Shown here: in pieces, positions 27,001 through 34,565 of the stretch
Numbering within the stretch: position 1 is the stretch's first letter
How the letters are laid out: the number at the start of each line of letters is the position of its first letter
DNA from: Croceicoccus mobilis
GTDB taxonomy: Bacteria > Pseudomonadota > Alphaproteobacteria > Sphingomonadales > Sphingomonadaceae
NCBI RefSeq assembly: GCF_001661965.1
Contig: NZ_LYWZ01000007.1
Coordinates: 19,176 to 83,175 of the forward strand
Length of the DNA: 64,000 nucleotides
Reading direction: 5' to 3'
Position numbers and translations under genes: made by a program
Notes under the pieces: generated by a model
Told to the model about the DNA's origin: nothing
The model's input: only the letters and a program-made list of their open reading frames with translations
The model's database searches: none

Positions 27001-27301
27001 CGATAATTTAGACCGGTCAATGTACCCAGCGATGTCTGCCGTCAGCGAGGAATCGAGACGGCTAGGGATATCGCCTCGAACCGTGACTTCAGGGAACGAT
27101 TCTCGGCATGTGAGTGGCAGCCAGCATTACGAAAATCGCGCTTTAGACTTCCGCGGGCGTGACTTGACCGTTGAGCAAGGAAGGGCTTTGGCGCGAGGTG
27201 TGCAGAGTAGACTTGGTTCGGGCTATTTCGTGGACTTTGAGGTCTTCCCCGACAATCCGGGGAACAACCATCTTCACATTCAGCGGCGGCGCGGGCGTTG
27301 A
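24077..27301 (+). CDS. traG: TraG with C-terminal M15-like peptidase domain
   Basis: A 1074-residue inner-membrane protein. The N-terminal about 470 residues are the TraG domain (MLEVFTTGGGEYIVNVFNAVAAW, several transmembrane helices to about residue 440), needed for pilus assembly and mating stabilisation. A long periplasmic region rich in Ser, Gln, Ala and Glu follows. The last 90 residues form a separate module: SGSQHYENRALDFRG (near 1016) and NNHLHIQ (near 1065) give the His, Asp and His-X-His pattern of zinc D-Ala-D-Ala peptidases of the M15 type. F TraG lacks such motifs as far as I know, so this is an unusual fusion that could cut peptidoglycan at the mating junction. The TraG call is firm; the peptidase call is moderate. 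Confidence 0.87.
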   Translation: MLEVFTTGGGEYIVNVFNAVAAWTGGGGFRSLLRVVMVMGLIYALLVVAFSMNWRAWLHWFLGATLMYGALIVPTTSVKVTDRLNPSLAPATVANVPIGLAAIASVSSTAGDWLTRTAETVFVMPASLQLSNNGMIYGARLWDKTREYQIRDPRVRANTTEYFKQCLFYDIMLGHENFADLANSNDIMTEMGDGSPARGMRWLNASGASTFVTCQTAYGYLKNTDLPAETAAQLTREGKRSFPGLSDAAARAKLEADLPVIGAAFHGSSQTASQIFQQRALTDAFLEARANLSGADGDTFAMLRAEEQARNTYSSIAQQAMTWVPLLNIVLTVVFYAMFPVIFPLFLFPKTGVTAVKGYFTGFFYLAAWGPLYAVLHMFIMDRTADAMNAAAPGGITMAGMAGIDAVNQDTATIAGFLMMSIPFLAAGMARGAMAVSTQATSMLAPAQSAAEAAAVERTTGNYAYGNLSYQNETGNVVQRNQWNTAPSFSGGFATSHFRRDDGIDKYGFADGGEAYDAGRAIGRLANTPTASSGFGAEVRGVLAQGYNHVQQVRHEESISAAATESRGNDLISAVEQSRSSGSQTGSGVSSSLANVYEASNGLSNNLQTQFGLQQQDSDNISRSSILSGNASASLGTPGGALNPAQLRLGAQVAANAQRATGRTITAEEGFRELYGYVEQQSSSMRAQQVRDDFARTTAGSQDSEVQRASERWSTSLSETRTASVASSNAEDNYERVSRDVSNWESEGFTINRDLSREFTDFETAELAKPENRILADTGLRPGMVVQNAQQAAAESILMQRFSEQRLDQIRDELGVVPEAPSVGLARPGVGGQAGVIDWVTERSGAVRGAGPDVDVRSAAGNESLRKDVEGRISGGDDYVLEGGRQIRSEGVPRYRQARNVRDTVDNRNHATLGETMPIVDRTVAPVVGGVIDAARGAFGKGEGGPGGSPDTFPGGQGSQWARELGLPVKAGARIDNLDRSMYPAMSAVSEESRRLGISPRTVTSGNDSRHVSGSQHYENRALDFRGRDLTVEQGRALARGVQSRLGSGYFVDFEVFPDNPGNNHLHIQRRRGR

Positions 27302-27303
27302 CA

Positions 27304-27684
27304 ATGTCAGTAATTGGTTTCCGATGTGCGATCACCGCCGGTGTGTTGGTCGCATGTCTTCCAAGCATCACTTGCGCTGAAGGAGCCAACAGTGGGCCGT
27401 TGCTTTCGCCAGCTGGTGCGTATTCATGTAAGGTCGAGGGCGACGTCGCCACTGGACATTCGTGGAGCGAATTGATCGAGTGGGCGCCATGTTCTGAGTT
27501 GGCGGTTTCGTTTGTGACCGTTTCCAGCCTTGAGGATGCTGGGCAGCTGGCGGATCTAACGGCCGAAGATCAGCTTTGCTTGCGGAAGGCCAGGCAGATT
27601 GTATTGGTTTCGACCGAAGTGAGCGCTGTCGCCATCTGCATAGCCGCGGATGACGACAGCACTGTTATTGTGATTGCCGATTAG
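27304..27684 (+). CDS. Small exported protein downstream of traG, unknown
   Basis: A 126-residue protein from the ATG at 27304, immediately after the traG stop. A signal peptide (MSVIGFRCAITAGVLVACLPSITCA) is followed by a short secreted domain with four cysteines (YSCKVEG, WAPCSEL, QLCLRKA, AICIAAD). No family was recognised. As the last gene of the operon it might be an entry-exclusion or pilus accessory factor, but there is no direct evidence. Confidence 0.55.
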   Translation: MSVIGFRCAITAGVLVACLPSITCAEGANSGPLLSPAGAYSCKVEGDVATGHSWSELIEWAPCSELAVSFVTVSSLEDAGQLADLTAEDQLCLRKARQIVLVSTEVSAVAICIAADDDSTVIVIAD

Positions 27685-27687
27685 CGG

Positions 27688-27933
27688 TCAAAGAACCAGG
27701 ATCATAAAGACGGACGCGGCAAGAAAGATTGCGATCTCGGCGCAGAGGCGTTTCCAACTCCAGCCAAAGATCGTGGTTTGCACAGGAGCGTCGTCTGATG
27801 GAATGACATGCTCGTTCCACCACATCCAACCGTGATTGGTTGTGACGTCGGTGAAATCGACATTGTGAACATTCTGGTCGATCGTCTCGACCGTGGGGCC
27901 GATCCAATCAGAAGAATTGTCAAAACTTTCCAT
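27688..27933 (-). CDS. Small single-helix membrane protein, unknown
   Basis: About 81 residues. The N-terminal 50 residues are polar with several Trp, and a C-terminal hydrophobic helix (AEIAIFLAASVFMILVL) ends the protein. This tail-anchored layout is convergent with the tra operon end. A 16-bp inverted repeat lies just upstream of its start. No family was recognised, and the gene is supported only by its membrane helix and clean boundaries. Confidence 0.4.
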   Translation of the reverse strand: MESFDNSSDWIGPTVETIDQNVHNVDFTDVTTNHGWMWWNEHVIPSDDAPVQTTIFGWSWKRLCAEIAIFLAASVFMILVL

Positions 27934-27942
27934 CACTTTTCT

Positions 27943-28008
27943 CCAAGCTCAGTAGTACCAAAAAACAGGGACCGGCACAATGTTCGGTTTTTGTACTACT
28001 GAGCTTGG
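27943..28008. promoter_or_regulatory. Long inverted repeat in a divergent promoter region
   Basis: CCAAGCTCAGTAGTAC (27943-27958) and GTACTACTGAGCTTGG (27993-28008) are exact reverse complements of 16 bp, with inner A and T tracts extending the pairing after a one-base bulge. It lies between the divergent small membrane gene and the GntR-type gene at 28139, consistent with a regulator site or an mRNA leader hairpin. Confidence 0.7.
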
Positions 28009-28138
28009 GGATGTGATGATTGGCGCCTGATCGGAGAACAGCGATCTAATGGTTCCAAAGGTGACCATTTTCGGATAAAACCCGCGCAATTTTTGGCAAG
28101 TCGGACAAGGCTAGAGGGCGCCAGAGGAGGAATAACGG

Positions 28139-28933
28139 GTGTCCGAGGTGGATGATGCCTATTTGGCATACAGGCAAAAAATCCTGTTGGGGCAGATTCT
28201 TCCCGGCAGTGCAGTCGATCCGTCGGAGTTCGGGGCCGAATATGGATTCGGAGTTAAGAAGGCACGCCAGATCCTCAATTCCCTATGGCTCGATGGCTAT
28301 TTGACAAAGGGCGGGCGAGGGTACGCGGTTGTTCTGCATACGGCCGATCAGCTCGACGAATGGCGAGAGATGGTCCTTGTTTTCGCGGAGATCGGCGCCG
28401 GCAGACTTGCTGTCCAAACCGAGGGAGAGGTCGCGCGGCTCGAAGAGTTTTACGAGATAGCCCTAAAGGGGCGCACCGTTGATGACGAAGAATTCTTCAT
28501 TTCGGCGATGAAGTTCGTGGGCATGTTGATGGGTGGTCCGACGGCGGGCCTGGCTCGAATTATGAGCCAGCTCGTGCCGCAGGCGTTTTATCGACTGATG
28601 TGGCTGGCAGATGCCCGATCAGGCGGTGGCGAGGGTTATCTTCTGCGCGCGATTGAGGCAATGTTGGCGGCCGCGAAGGAGCGAGACGTCGTGAGCGCGC
28701 GTGCCGCCTGCAGGATCTATTCGGAGGGTGTCCGGAAGGAGCTGCTGGAGCAGCTTGAAAAGCGCAATGCCGGCGTACAGCCAACCGATGGCGACCGAGC
28801 AAGACTGAATGATGTTCTCGAGTTCCGTTTGACGGGAGAAGAGCTTCAGCCCGGAAGGGGGTTGGGGCGGGAGCAATTGCTCGATCCGTTGCAATCAGAT
28901 GCCCAACCGAGATCGATCGCCTGGCTAAGCTAA
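28139..28933 (+). CDS. GntR/FCD-like transcriptional regulator
   Basis: A 264-residue protein with a GTG start behind GAGGAGG. The N-terminal about 70 residues form a GntR-like winged helix (YRQKILLGQILPGSAVDPSEFGAEYGFGVKKARQILNSLWLDGYL). A helical domain with the layout of FCD ligand-binding domains follows (REMVLVFAEIGAGRLAVQ and onward). It is convergent with a second protein of the same type and their stops overlap by four bases. The ligand and targets are unknown. Plasmid GntR proteins such as KorA/TraR-type regulators control transfer genes; that is a possibility here. Confidence 0.65.
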   Translation: MSEVDDAYLAYRQKILLGQILPGSAVDPSEFGAEYGFGVKKARQILNSLWLDGYLTKGGRGYAVVLHTADQLDEWREMVLVFAEIGAGRLAVQTEGEVARLEEFYEIALKGRTVDDEEFFISAMKFVGMLMGGPTAGLARIMSQLVPQAFYRLMWLADARSGGGEGYLLRAIEAMLAAAKERDVVSARAACRIYSEGVRKELLEQLEKRNAGVQPTDGDRARLNDVLEFRLTGEELQPGRGLGREQLLDPLQSDAQPRSIAWLS

Positions 28934-29610
28934 GAGAGCGTGATGGCGTCTAGCGTTTGGACGCATGGCAGGAATTTGGGCGCGGTGAAGGCCCTGACGG
29001 CATCGAGGCTATCTGTGTCTCCCAGGTGCCGGATGGCAAGCTCTGCAGCATCTACAGCGCGCGGAATGATTTCGCGGGGCATATGTGCCGCCCAGGCATA
29101 GCAAGCCCATGTGCGGCCGATATCGACGTATTCCGCCAACAGGTCCGCACTTCCGACGGCGGCGATTATCGTAAGGGCGAGCTTCTGGTACGATAGAGTG
29201 ACTGCCAACGGCGATCGGCCCTCTGCCAAGCGTAGCAATTCATCAATTCGGTAATGGAGCTGAGCGTGCAGGTGGCTGATATTCTGGCGGCGAAGCCTTA
29301 TAAGTGCGGCCGCTTCGAGGGCTGACATGGTGTCCATGATTTCGGCAAGATGCGCATGGTCGCAAGTCTGCCAAACGAACGCGTGAATGTCGTTCTCGAT
29401 GAAACCATTAACACGCATGTCGAGGAAGGCGTAATTGGCCCATTGCCGACTGGATTGCGTTTGCTGCGCGATGTCGTCGGGAGCTGCATGTCGACTGGTG
29501 AGATCACCGTGAACGATTTGCCAGCGAAGATCCTCTATCGCCGGATCTGCTGAAGGGCAGAGGCGGTCGAGTGCGGTTTTGAAGAGGAGACGGATATCAT
29601 TGTGCGGCAC
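28930..29610 (-). CDS. GntR/FCD-like transcriptional regulator (second copy)
   Basis: The frame is open up to 29811, but the GntR-like part begins only near VPHNDIRLLFKTALDRL, so a GTG start at 29610 is preferred (226 residues). A winged helix (AIEDLRWQIVHGDLTSRHAAPDDIAQQTQSSRQWANYAFLDMRVNGFIEND) is followed by an FCD-like helical domain (EIMDTMSALEAAALIRLRRQNISHLHAQL). It is convergent with the similar gene at 28139. The two are distant relatives rather than a recent duplication. The ligand is unknown. Confidence 0.6.
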   Translation of the reverse strand: MPHNDIRLLFKTALDRLCPSADPAIEDLRWQIVHGDLTSRHAAPDDIAQQTQSSRQWANYAFLDMRVNGFIENDIHAFVWQTCDHAHLAEIMDTMSALEAAALIRLRRQNISHLHAQLHYRIDELLRLAEGRSPLAVTLSYQKLALTIIAAVGSADLLAEYVDIGRTWACYAWAAHMPREIIPRAVDAAELAIRHLGDTDSLDAVRAFTAPKFLPCVQTLDAITLS

Positions 29611-29936
29611 GCGTCGCGTTGTAACTGATGGGGTTGTCAACTCAAATACACATACGTCAAGTATCTTGTTGATCCCCGGAATTTGAATCGAGCGAAGCCG
29701 ATATTCTTTGCCATCTCCGCGCCGATCGTTCGAATGGATCAATGCGTAGGACTCTCGTGGCCGAACTTGTGATCTGCGATGCGTTTGTCGGTAACTCTCC
29801 AGATGCGTCAAAAGCCTGGAGGCCGGAAAGAATCAAACGCAGATCGCTATGATATCTCACCCTTCGTTGTCCCGTCTGAAGCCAGCTGGCGAGTATACGG
29901 CTATAATATAATGCAGTGCAACATGGTATGGTTCCA

Positions 29937-29958
29937 CGCATTACAAGCTTGTAATGCG
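29937..29958. promoter_or_regulatory. Perfect 22-bp palindrome in the 29.6-30.0 kb gene-free stretch
   Basis: CGCATTACAAGCTTGTAATG plus a final CG (22 bases in all) is a perfect palindrome. It lies about 330 bases upstream of the second GntR-like gene and 45 bases beyond the end of the recombinase gene. A TATAAT-like hexamer occurs near 29902. It could be a regulator operator or a recombinase core site. Nothing else was seen in the 390-base gene-free stretch. Confidence 0.55.
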
Positions 29959-30002
29959 CCGCAAATGATTGATACCTTTCGCCCGATAAACGGTGCCTTT
30001 TG

Positions 30003-30974
30003 TCAAAGGAAATCATCCCCGGCGTGATTATCGAATTGTTCAGCAGTACGAACGTAGCCGGCGACGGTATCGAGAGATTTGTGGCGGGCGTGATCCATCA
30101 TCCGGAAGGGACTGGCGCGGTTTGCGGCCGCTTCGGTCAGGAATCCTGCTCGAAGGGAATGGGCTGAGTACCTGGCCGGGTCAAGGTTCGCGGCCGCTGC
30201 ACTGGCCTTGACCAGACGGGCTACACTCCGATCGTTCATAGGGTGTTCTGTCAGACGGCCCGATCTCGTCAAGCGGCGAAAGGCATACCCGTCTGCGATG
30301 CCGGCAGCATCGAGCCAGGCTCGCATTGCTGCCACTGGCTTGATGTTGGTCCCCTCCGGCACTGCAACGGACTGGCCAGAGCCTTCCTGGTCGGTCTTTG
30401 ACGATGTGATATCGATCACGAGACCCTTGTCGGTAAAATGGAGGTTTGAGACGTCGATTGCTACGAGTTCCGATCGGCGGAGAGCGCTCGCCATACCGAG
30501 GGCAAGGATGGCCCGGTTACGTATAGCGCGCAGATCTTCGCCTTGTATTGTCTCGAGCATTTGGAGAAGAATGCCGGCGTCCGCGGGGGCCTTCTTGTCG
30601 ATCTTCCGTTTGGTTTCATTCTTGATCCCTCTGAGCATCCTGGGAATGATCCCAACAATGTCGTCGGCTGCAGGGGTGCGGTGACCGTTCTCCTTGTGAT
30701 GGTAATTGATCGCCGCCATTCGGCGCTCGATGGTGGAGGGCGCTTTGCCGCTCTCTTTCTGGTTGCTGAGGTAGAGAACGACAATGTCGGGTGAGGACGG
30801 AAGTGCCGATAATTGGCGCGCTTCGCAGAAGTGGCAGAAATCGATCCAGTCTGTGGCGTAGGCTTTCAGGGTCGAGCTGGCGTGAGATGCTGCGAGGGTT
30901 TTTCTTGCCGCCTCGATCTCGGCGCGCAGCTGCTCGGCAAGTGCATTGCTGGTCGACATTAATTCACTTGGCAT
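30003..30974 (-). CDS. Tyrosine recombinase/integrase
   Basis: A 323-residue protein from the ATG at 30974 (GGAGAG upstream); the frame extends further upstream without a better start. The SAM-like N-terminal core-binding domain (STLKAYATDWIDFCHFCEARQ) is followed by the catalytic domain with the first Arg in ASALRRSELVAID, Lys in TSSKTDQEG, HXXR in AHSLRAG, the second His in HARHKSLDT and the nucleophile in VAGYVR. It may resolve plasmid multimers or integrate and excise an element. The nearby 22-bp palindrome is one candidate site. Divergently placed from the next cluster. Confidence 0.9.
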   Translation of the reverse strand: MPSELMSTSNALAEQLRAEIEAARKTLAASHASSTLKAYATDWIDFCHFCEARQLSALPSSPDIVVLYLSNQKESGKAPSTIERRMAAINYHHKENGHRTPAADDIVGIIPRMLRGIKNETKRKIDKKAPADAGILLQMLETIQGEDLRAIRNRAILALGMASALRRSELVAIDVSNLHFTDKGLVIDITSSKTDQEGSGQSVAVPEGTNIKPVAAMRAWLDAAGIADGYAFRRLTRSGRLTEHPMNDRSVARLVKASAAAANLDPARYSAHSLRAGFLTEAAANRASPFRMMDHARHKSLDTVAGYVRTAEQFDNHAGDDFL

Positions 30975-31185
30975 TAGGCTCTCCGGACGTCGGCCGTCGC
31001 GCAAGTCTGCGGGATGCCTGATAGGCCTGATTTGGCAAAATCCGTCGATATCAGGAAATTTCCGTTTTGTCCAGGAAGTCAGGTTATCGGACACAACGGA
31101 CGCTAAATCGTTGAAAAAGGACCGTTTTGAAAAACCTACCACCAATGTTAAGCTAAGTGCGATTTCACTTAACAATCGAGGTTTT

Positions 31186-32238
31186 GTGGCCGCGGTCGAT
31201 CTTGCCTATGCTTATGGTCGTTTGTCAGCAGCGCCGCGCAACGCCGGTGCTGCAGGTCAATATGTTCTACTGGCGTTGCTCTGGAAGATTTTCCTAAGGG
31301 ATGCCGGTAGGTTAAACCCAGACACTGTCGACATACCGGCGGACGATGATCGTGTCTTACTCACCCACGACCATAGAGCCAAGGTGGTTCTCGCATGGCT
31401 TTCGGAGGCTCCCCTCAGGGGCCAGAAAACGGATCAAATTAACCCGCGCTCTATTGTCGGTCCGCGCCCTACGGCGAAGATCGGGCTAATGGACGATGTG
31501 TCGACGGCATTCTCGAATCCGGAAAGCGGGTCGATCACGGATATTGTGCAATCGGCGTTGGGCGAAAGCTCGTGGAGCGAGCCCTTTGTCGGGCTCGCGA
31601 AAGTCATCGAGACCTTGCGGCGCTACGAGGCGCGCGATTTTAAGGCAGGTGGCTCCATTGTCAGCGACAGCGGCCGAATGACCTATGCGGTCAATTCATG
31701 CTGGGCATTGAATCTGGCGCTTGCAGGTCCGGACAATCCCTTCCCCTTCCCAGTCATCGGTCTGGCAAACCAGGTTTGTTTCCGCATCGATCTGGATGCT
31801 GAAGAAGTTGCGAGCGCTTACCTCTCGAGCTGCAGAACCGCCATCAACACACAAGCCGACACCCTCATCCGCGTATCAAGGCAGATCGAGCAAGCCAGGG
31901 GCGCGCTCGATGGCGCGCGTGCTGGTTCTAGGGCGCTGGAGGCGTTTGAAATCATATGCGGATTTGGCGGCATTCGAAGGCCGCAGTTGTGCGCGGTGAT
32001 GGGTATAAGCAGGGCTGGTGCTGGCGTTGTATTGCGCGAACTGGACCGCCAGGGTTTGATCGTGATGGAACGTAATGGCCCGATAAAGGCGAGGCAGCGA
32101 CGGCGCGGCCGTGATACTGGATTGTCGAATGCCATCAGGCTGGCGAAGGCCGTGCCGGCGTTCTCAGCTGAGACCCTGAAGGAGCTCGATGAGGCGACGG
32201 CCGATGCCGACAGACTTAATCGGAGGTATGGGGAGTGA
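31186..32238 (+). CDS. Helix-turn-helix protein of DUF1612/RHE_PE00001-like type (candidate)
   Basis: About 350 residues from a GTG at 31186 with CGAGG seven bases before; the frame is open to 30946. A helical N-terminal region (FVAAVDLAYAYGRLSAAPRNAGAAGQYVLLALLWKIFL) and a long middle part lead to a C-terminal helix-turn-helix (RRPQLCAVMGISRAGAGVVLRELDRQGLIVM) with a basic tail (RQRRRGRDTG). The arrangement resembles rhizobial RHE_PE00001-type proteins found on plasmids, whose function is unknown; the family name is from memory and tentative. An inverted repeat (GTTAAG ... CTTAAC, 31147-31173) precedes the start and could be its operator. Confidence 0.5.
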   Translation: MAAVDLAYAYGRLSAAPRNAGAAGQYVLLALLWKIFLRDAGRLNPDTVDIPADDDRVLLTHDHRAKVVLAWLSEAPLRGQKTDQINPRSIVGPRPTAKIGLMDDVSTAFSNPESGSITDIVQSALGESSWSEPFVGLAKVIETLRRYEARDFKAGGSIVSDSGRMTYAVNSCWALNLALAGPDNPFPFPVIGLANQVCFRIDLDAEEVASAYLSSCRTAINTQADTLIRVSRQIEQARGALDGARAGSRALEAFEIICGFGGIRRPQLCAVMGISRAGAGVVLRELDRQGLIVMERNGPIKARQRRRGRDTGLSNAIRLAKAVPAFSAETLKELDEATADADRLNRRYGE

Positions 32239-32882
32239 GTTCGAAAAACGAGGCGGTGGTGAGCGCCGGGCCAGCGTGGTTGGGCGTAGTCGCGGCAAAT
32301 GCGGTTTGGGGAACTGCAGTATTGGCCGCAATCCTTTGCTTCATCGGGCAAAGCTACGCATATTTTTTGTTCGCGCATTTTGGTCTCGATGCGGACGTCA
32401 TAGAAAGAGGGGAATTAGCGACGTCGACGGAAGGCCTCATCAATCTGATTGTATATTGGGTAGAGGCGATCTCCCGGAGCTTTTGGAGCACTGCCATTAC
32501 GACTGCGATTAGTGTGGGGGTAATCATACTCGCTGTTGTCGCTGTTAAGCGTGGCTGGGCTGACAAAGAGAGGATGATTCAGAGATTTGAAAGTGGGGCA
32601 GTGGTAGCGCGGTGGGCTTCCTACGGTTGCATCGTGTTCGCAATTTTTGCTTCAATAGTGGCGGGTTTCGCGGGCGCCGACCGCAAGATTAAGTGGATTG
32701 AGGCGACGTTGAATGATCCAAAGTCTCTCATGTGCTATGAGACGGCCGAGGACTCAGCCTGTGGCGCCCTTCTTGGCCAGAACGATAAGCTGACGGTGGT
32801 TGTGACGCCTGAAGGGGTGAGGATATTGGATACGACGGCGTTGCGCGGAATGAGGCGGAATCGCGCCGAGCAAACAGCGTGA
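32235..32882 (+). CDS. Multi-helix membrane protein, unknown
   Basis: A 215-residue protein starting with GTG in an overlap with the preceding gene. Three hydrophobic helices are visible (about 16-48, 75-105, 125-147), followed by a soluble C-terminal domain with two cysteines (LMCYETAEDSACGALLG). Overlapping starts tie it to the helix-turn-helix gene before and the nuclease gene after, forming a three-gene unit. No family was recognised. Confidence 0.55.
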   Translation: MSSKNEAVVSAGPAWLGVVAANAVWGTAVLAAILCFIGQSYAYFLFAHFGLDADVIERGELATSTEGLINLIVYWVEAISRSFWSTAITTAISVGVIILAVVAVKRGWADKERMIQRFESGAVVARWASYGCIVFAIFASIVAGFAGADRKIKWIEATLNDPKSLMCYETAEDSACGALLGQNDKLTVVVTPEGVRILDTTALRGMRRNRAEQTA

Positions 32883-33355
32883 TCGCGACGATGTATATTT
32901 GGAGGGTCGTTGGTGGGTTTGCTCTCGCTGGCGGGCTTGTGGCCGTTACCGGGTGCGCCCCATCGTCAGCTTCGGCAGCGGACGATTGGCAAGCTGCCGA
33001 AACCGAGTTCGTTTGTACGCCGGTGGCCGTGTGGGATGGAGATACCTTTCGCTGCGAGGAACGACAGAAAATCCGGATCGCCGGCATCGCAGCGCGTGAG
33101 ACGGATGGAAGCTGTAGCCCTGGCCACCCCTGTCCTGCCGCGTCTGCGGAGGCCGCGCGGGATGCGCTGGTGGGATTGTTTGGCGGACCGAGGGGACGTT
33201 GGAAGCACGGCCACATCGTTGTCCAGGCGCCTCCAATGAGGTGCGAGAAACGCGGAATGAGTTATGATCGTGTAGTGGCTCATTGTCTATTGGCTGACGG
33301 GCGCGACCTATCTGAAGCAATGCTTGCCAGTGGGACGGTCCTTCCGTGGCGATAG
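32879..33355 (+). CDS. Thermonuclease (SNase)-like exported protein
   Basis: A 158-residue protein starting with GTG in a GTGA overlap with the upstream stop; an ATG at 32891 is an alternative. A signal sequence with lipobox-like VAVTGC precedes an SNase-type domain: CTPVAVWDGDTFRCEERQKIRIAGIAARE has the conserved Asp and the beta-barrel Arg region, and RGMSYDRVVAHCLLADGRDLSEAMLASG the later block. Plasmid-borne SNase-like proteins are common near transfer and DNA-processing genes; activity on DNA is inferred. Confidence 0.78.
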   Translation: MIATMYIWRVVGGFALAGGLVAVTGCAPSSASAADDWQAAETEFVCTPVAVWDGDTFRCEERQKIRIAGIAARETDGSCSPGHPCPAASAEAARDALVGLFGGPRGRWKHGHIVVQAPPMRCEKRGMSYDRVVAHCLLADGRDLSEAMLASGTVLPWR

Positions 33356-33397
33356 CGCGTTCGCCGTAAGCCTGGCGGGGGATTACTCCCTTTCCAC

Positions 33398-33616
33398 TCA
33401 ATTAGTCTCAGCGTGTTGTGGGTATTTTTCGGGCCAAAGCTGGCTCGGCTTCAACCCTGTCGCTTCAGCAATCGCGTTTTCGACTCGTTTTGAGCGAGCG
33501 CGTCCCTTGGATACTTGAGTTACACCCGTTGGGGATAGGCCAAGCGACTTAGCGATCTCCGATAACGAGGTTCCTTTTGTGCGAAGTAGCCATTTGATGT
33601 GGTCGTGCTGTTCCAT
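33398..33616 (-). CDS. Ner-like helix-turn-helix regulator
   Basis: A 72-residue protein reading almost entirely as a Ner/Nlp-type domain: HDHIKWLLRTKGTSLSEIAKSLGLSPTGVTQVSKGRARSKRVENAIAEATGLKPSQLWPEKY. In phage Mu, Ner represses early transcription; chromosomal and plasmid copies are small repressors. A 14-bp palindrome lies 58 bases upstream of the start and is a likely operator. Upstream of it lies a 220-base stretch without a convincing gene. Confidence 0.8.
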   Translation of the reverse strand: MEQHDHIKWLLRTKGTSLSEIAKSLGLSPTGVTQVSKGRARSKRVENAIAEATGLKPSQLWPEKYPQHAETN

Positions 33617-33673
33617 CGGTAGTTTCCGCTGTTCGGTGTTTTTGGCGCGTGGCTCCGTCTCGTAAATCGTATT

Positions 33674-33687
33674 CGAATTGCAATTCG
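33674..33687. promoter_or_regulatory. 14-bp perfect palindrome upstream of the Ner-like gene
   Basis: CGAATTGCAATTCG is a perfect palindrome set in AT-rich flanks, 58 bases upstream of the Ner-like gene start. Its position fits an autoregulatory operator. Confidence 0.5.
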
Positions 33688-33837
33688 TATGCTACCCGGC
33701 GAGGGCTCGTTCCTGGGGACACTCGTGAAGATCGAATTCGTCATCCTTTTAGCCATGCAGTTTCTTGCGATGGCGAGTGTCGCCTATTCCCTGCTTACCT
33801 AACTGAAATAGCGCCAGTTGGATTAGAAGGCCGCCCC

Positions 33838-34275
33838 TCACGTCGTCTTTTTGCGGCGGCGGCGTGTCACAGGTTTCCGGCCAAGACCGATCTTCTTGGC
33901 GAGCTGGCGACGCGTTTCGGCATAATCTGGAGCGACCATCGGGTAGTTATCTGGTAGCTGCCATTTGGCGCGGTATTCGTCGGGCGTCAGGCCGTGGTCT
34001 GTCATCAGATGGCGTTTGAGCATCTTCATCTTTTTTCCGTCTTCCAGGCAGACGATGTGATCTTTCTTGACCGATGCCCGAATTGACACCGCGGGTTGAA
34101 GGGGCTCTTCATCGGCGCGCGACTGTGAGCCAAGATTCGACAATGCGGCATAGGTAGAAGCAATCAGGGCGGGGACTTTTGTGTGTTCGATCTGATTGGC
34201 GGAGAGATAGGCGGTCACAATCTCGGCCGTGGTCTCGATAAGATTTGAAGGCGGTTGTTCGGTCTCGGGCTTCAT
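33838..34275 (-). CDS. MucR/Ros-family zinc-finger transcriptional regulator
   Basis: A 145-residue protein with a helical N-terminus (ETTAEIVTAYLSANQIEHTKVPALI) and the Ros/MucR core VCLEDGKKMKMLKRHLMTDHGLTPDEYRAKWQLPDNYPMVAPDYAETRRQLAKKIGLG. The zinc-finger ligands visible are one Cys and the two His of the HLMTDH segment; the first of the usual two cysteines is less clear. The C-terminus is strongly basic. Such proteins silence AT-rich or acquired DNA in alphaproteobacteria. It overlaps the upstream gene by four bases. Confidence 0.88.
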   Translation of the reverse strand: MKPETEQPPSNLIETTAEIVTAYLSANQIEHTKVPALIASTYAALSNLGSQSRADEEPLQPAVSIRASVKKDHIVCLEDGKKMKMLKRHLMTDHGLTPDEYRAKWQLPDNYPMVAPDYAETRRQLAKKIGLGRKPVTRRRRKKTT

Positions 34276-34565
34276 TTGGAGGTTCCCCTGTCATTTAATT
34301 TTGCCGGTGGTTGGCCAATTGATGGGTCGAGATCTGTGGGTCTTAGATCGAGCTGCTCGATATAGGTCGCATGATAGCTATCAAAGCTAGCGAATGCCCC
34401 CGGTTCTGCGTCAGGGTGCCGGCGCAAACTTTCGATGAACTCTGCAAGATGGATGGAAGAGGTTGTCAGGTGGTGTTCGTCACATGAGCGCAGCAACTCC
34501 AGCGCACCGGCGACCAGCGCCTCTGTCGGCAGCGAGGCTTCCTTTCGGTCTCGAACGTCAGACAT
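34272..34565 (-). CDS. Small helical protein, paralogue of the upstream gene
   Basis: A 97-residue acidic protein. The segment ALELLRSCDEHHLTTSSIHLAEFIESLRRHPDAEPGAFASFDSYHATYIEQ aligns with residues about 40-90 of the upstream gene (34558-34803), so the two are tandem paralogues. It ends in an overlap with the mucR-like gene and starts in an overlap with its paralogue. No family was recognised. Confidence 0.55.
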   Translation of the reverse strand: MSDVRDRKEASLPTEALVAGALELLRSCDEHHLTTSSIHLAEFIESLRRHPDAEPGAFASFDSYHATYIEQLDLRPTDLDPSIGQPPAKLNDRGTSK

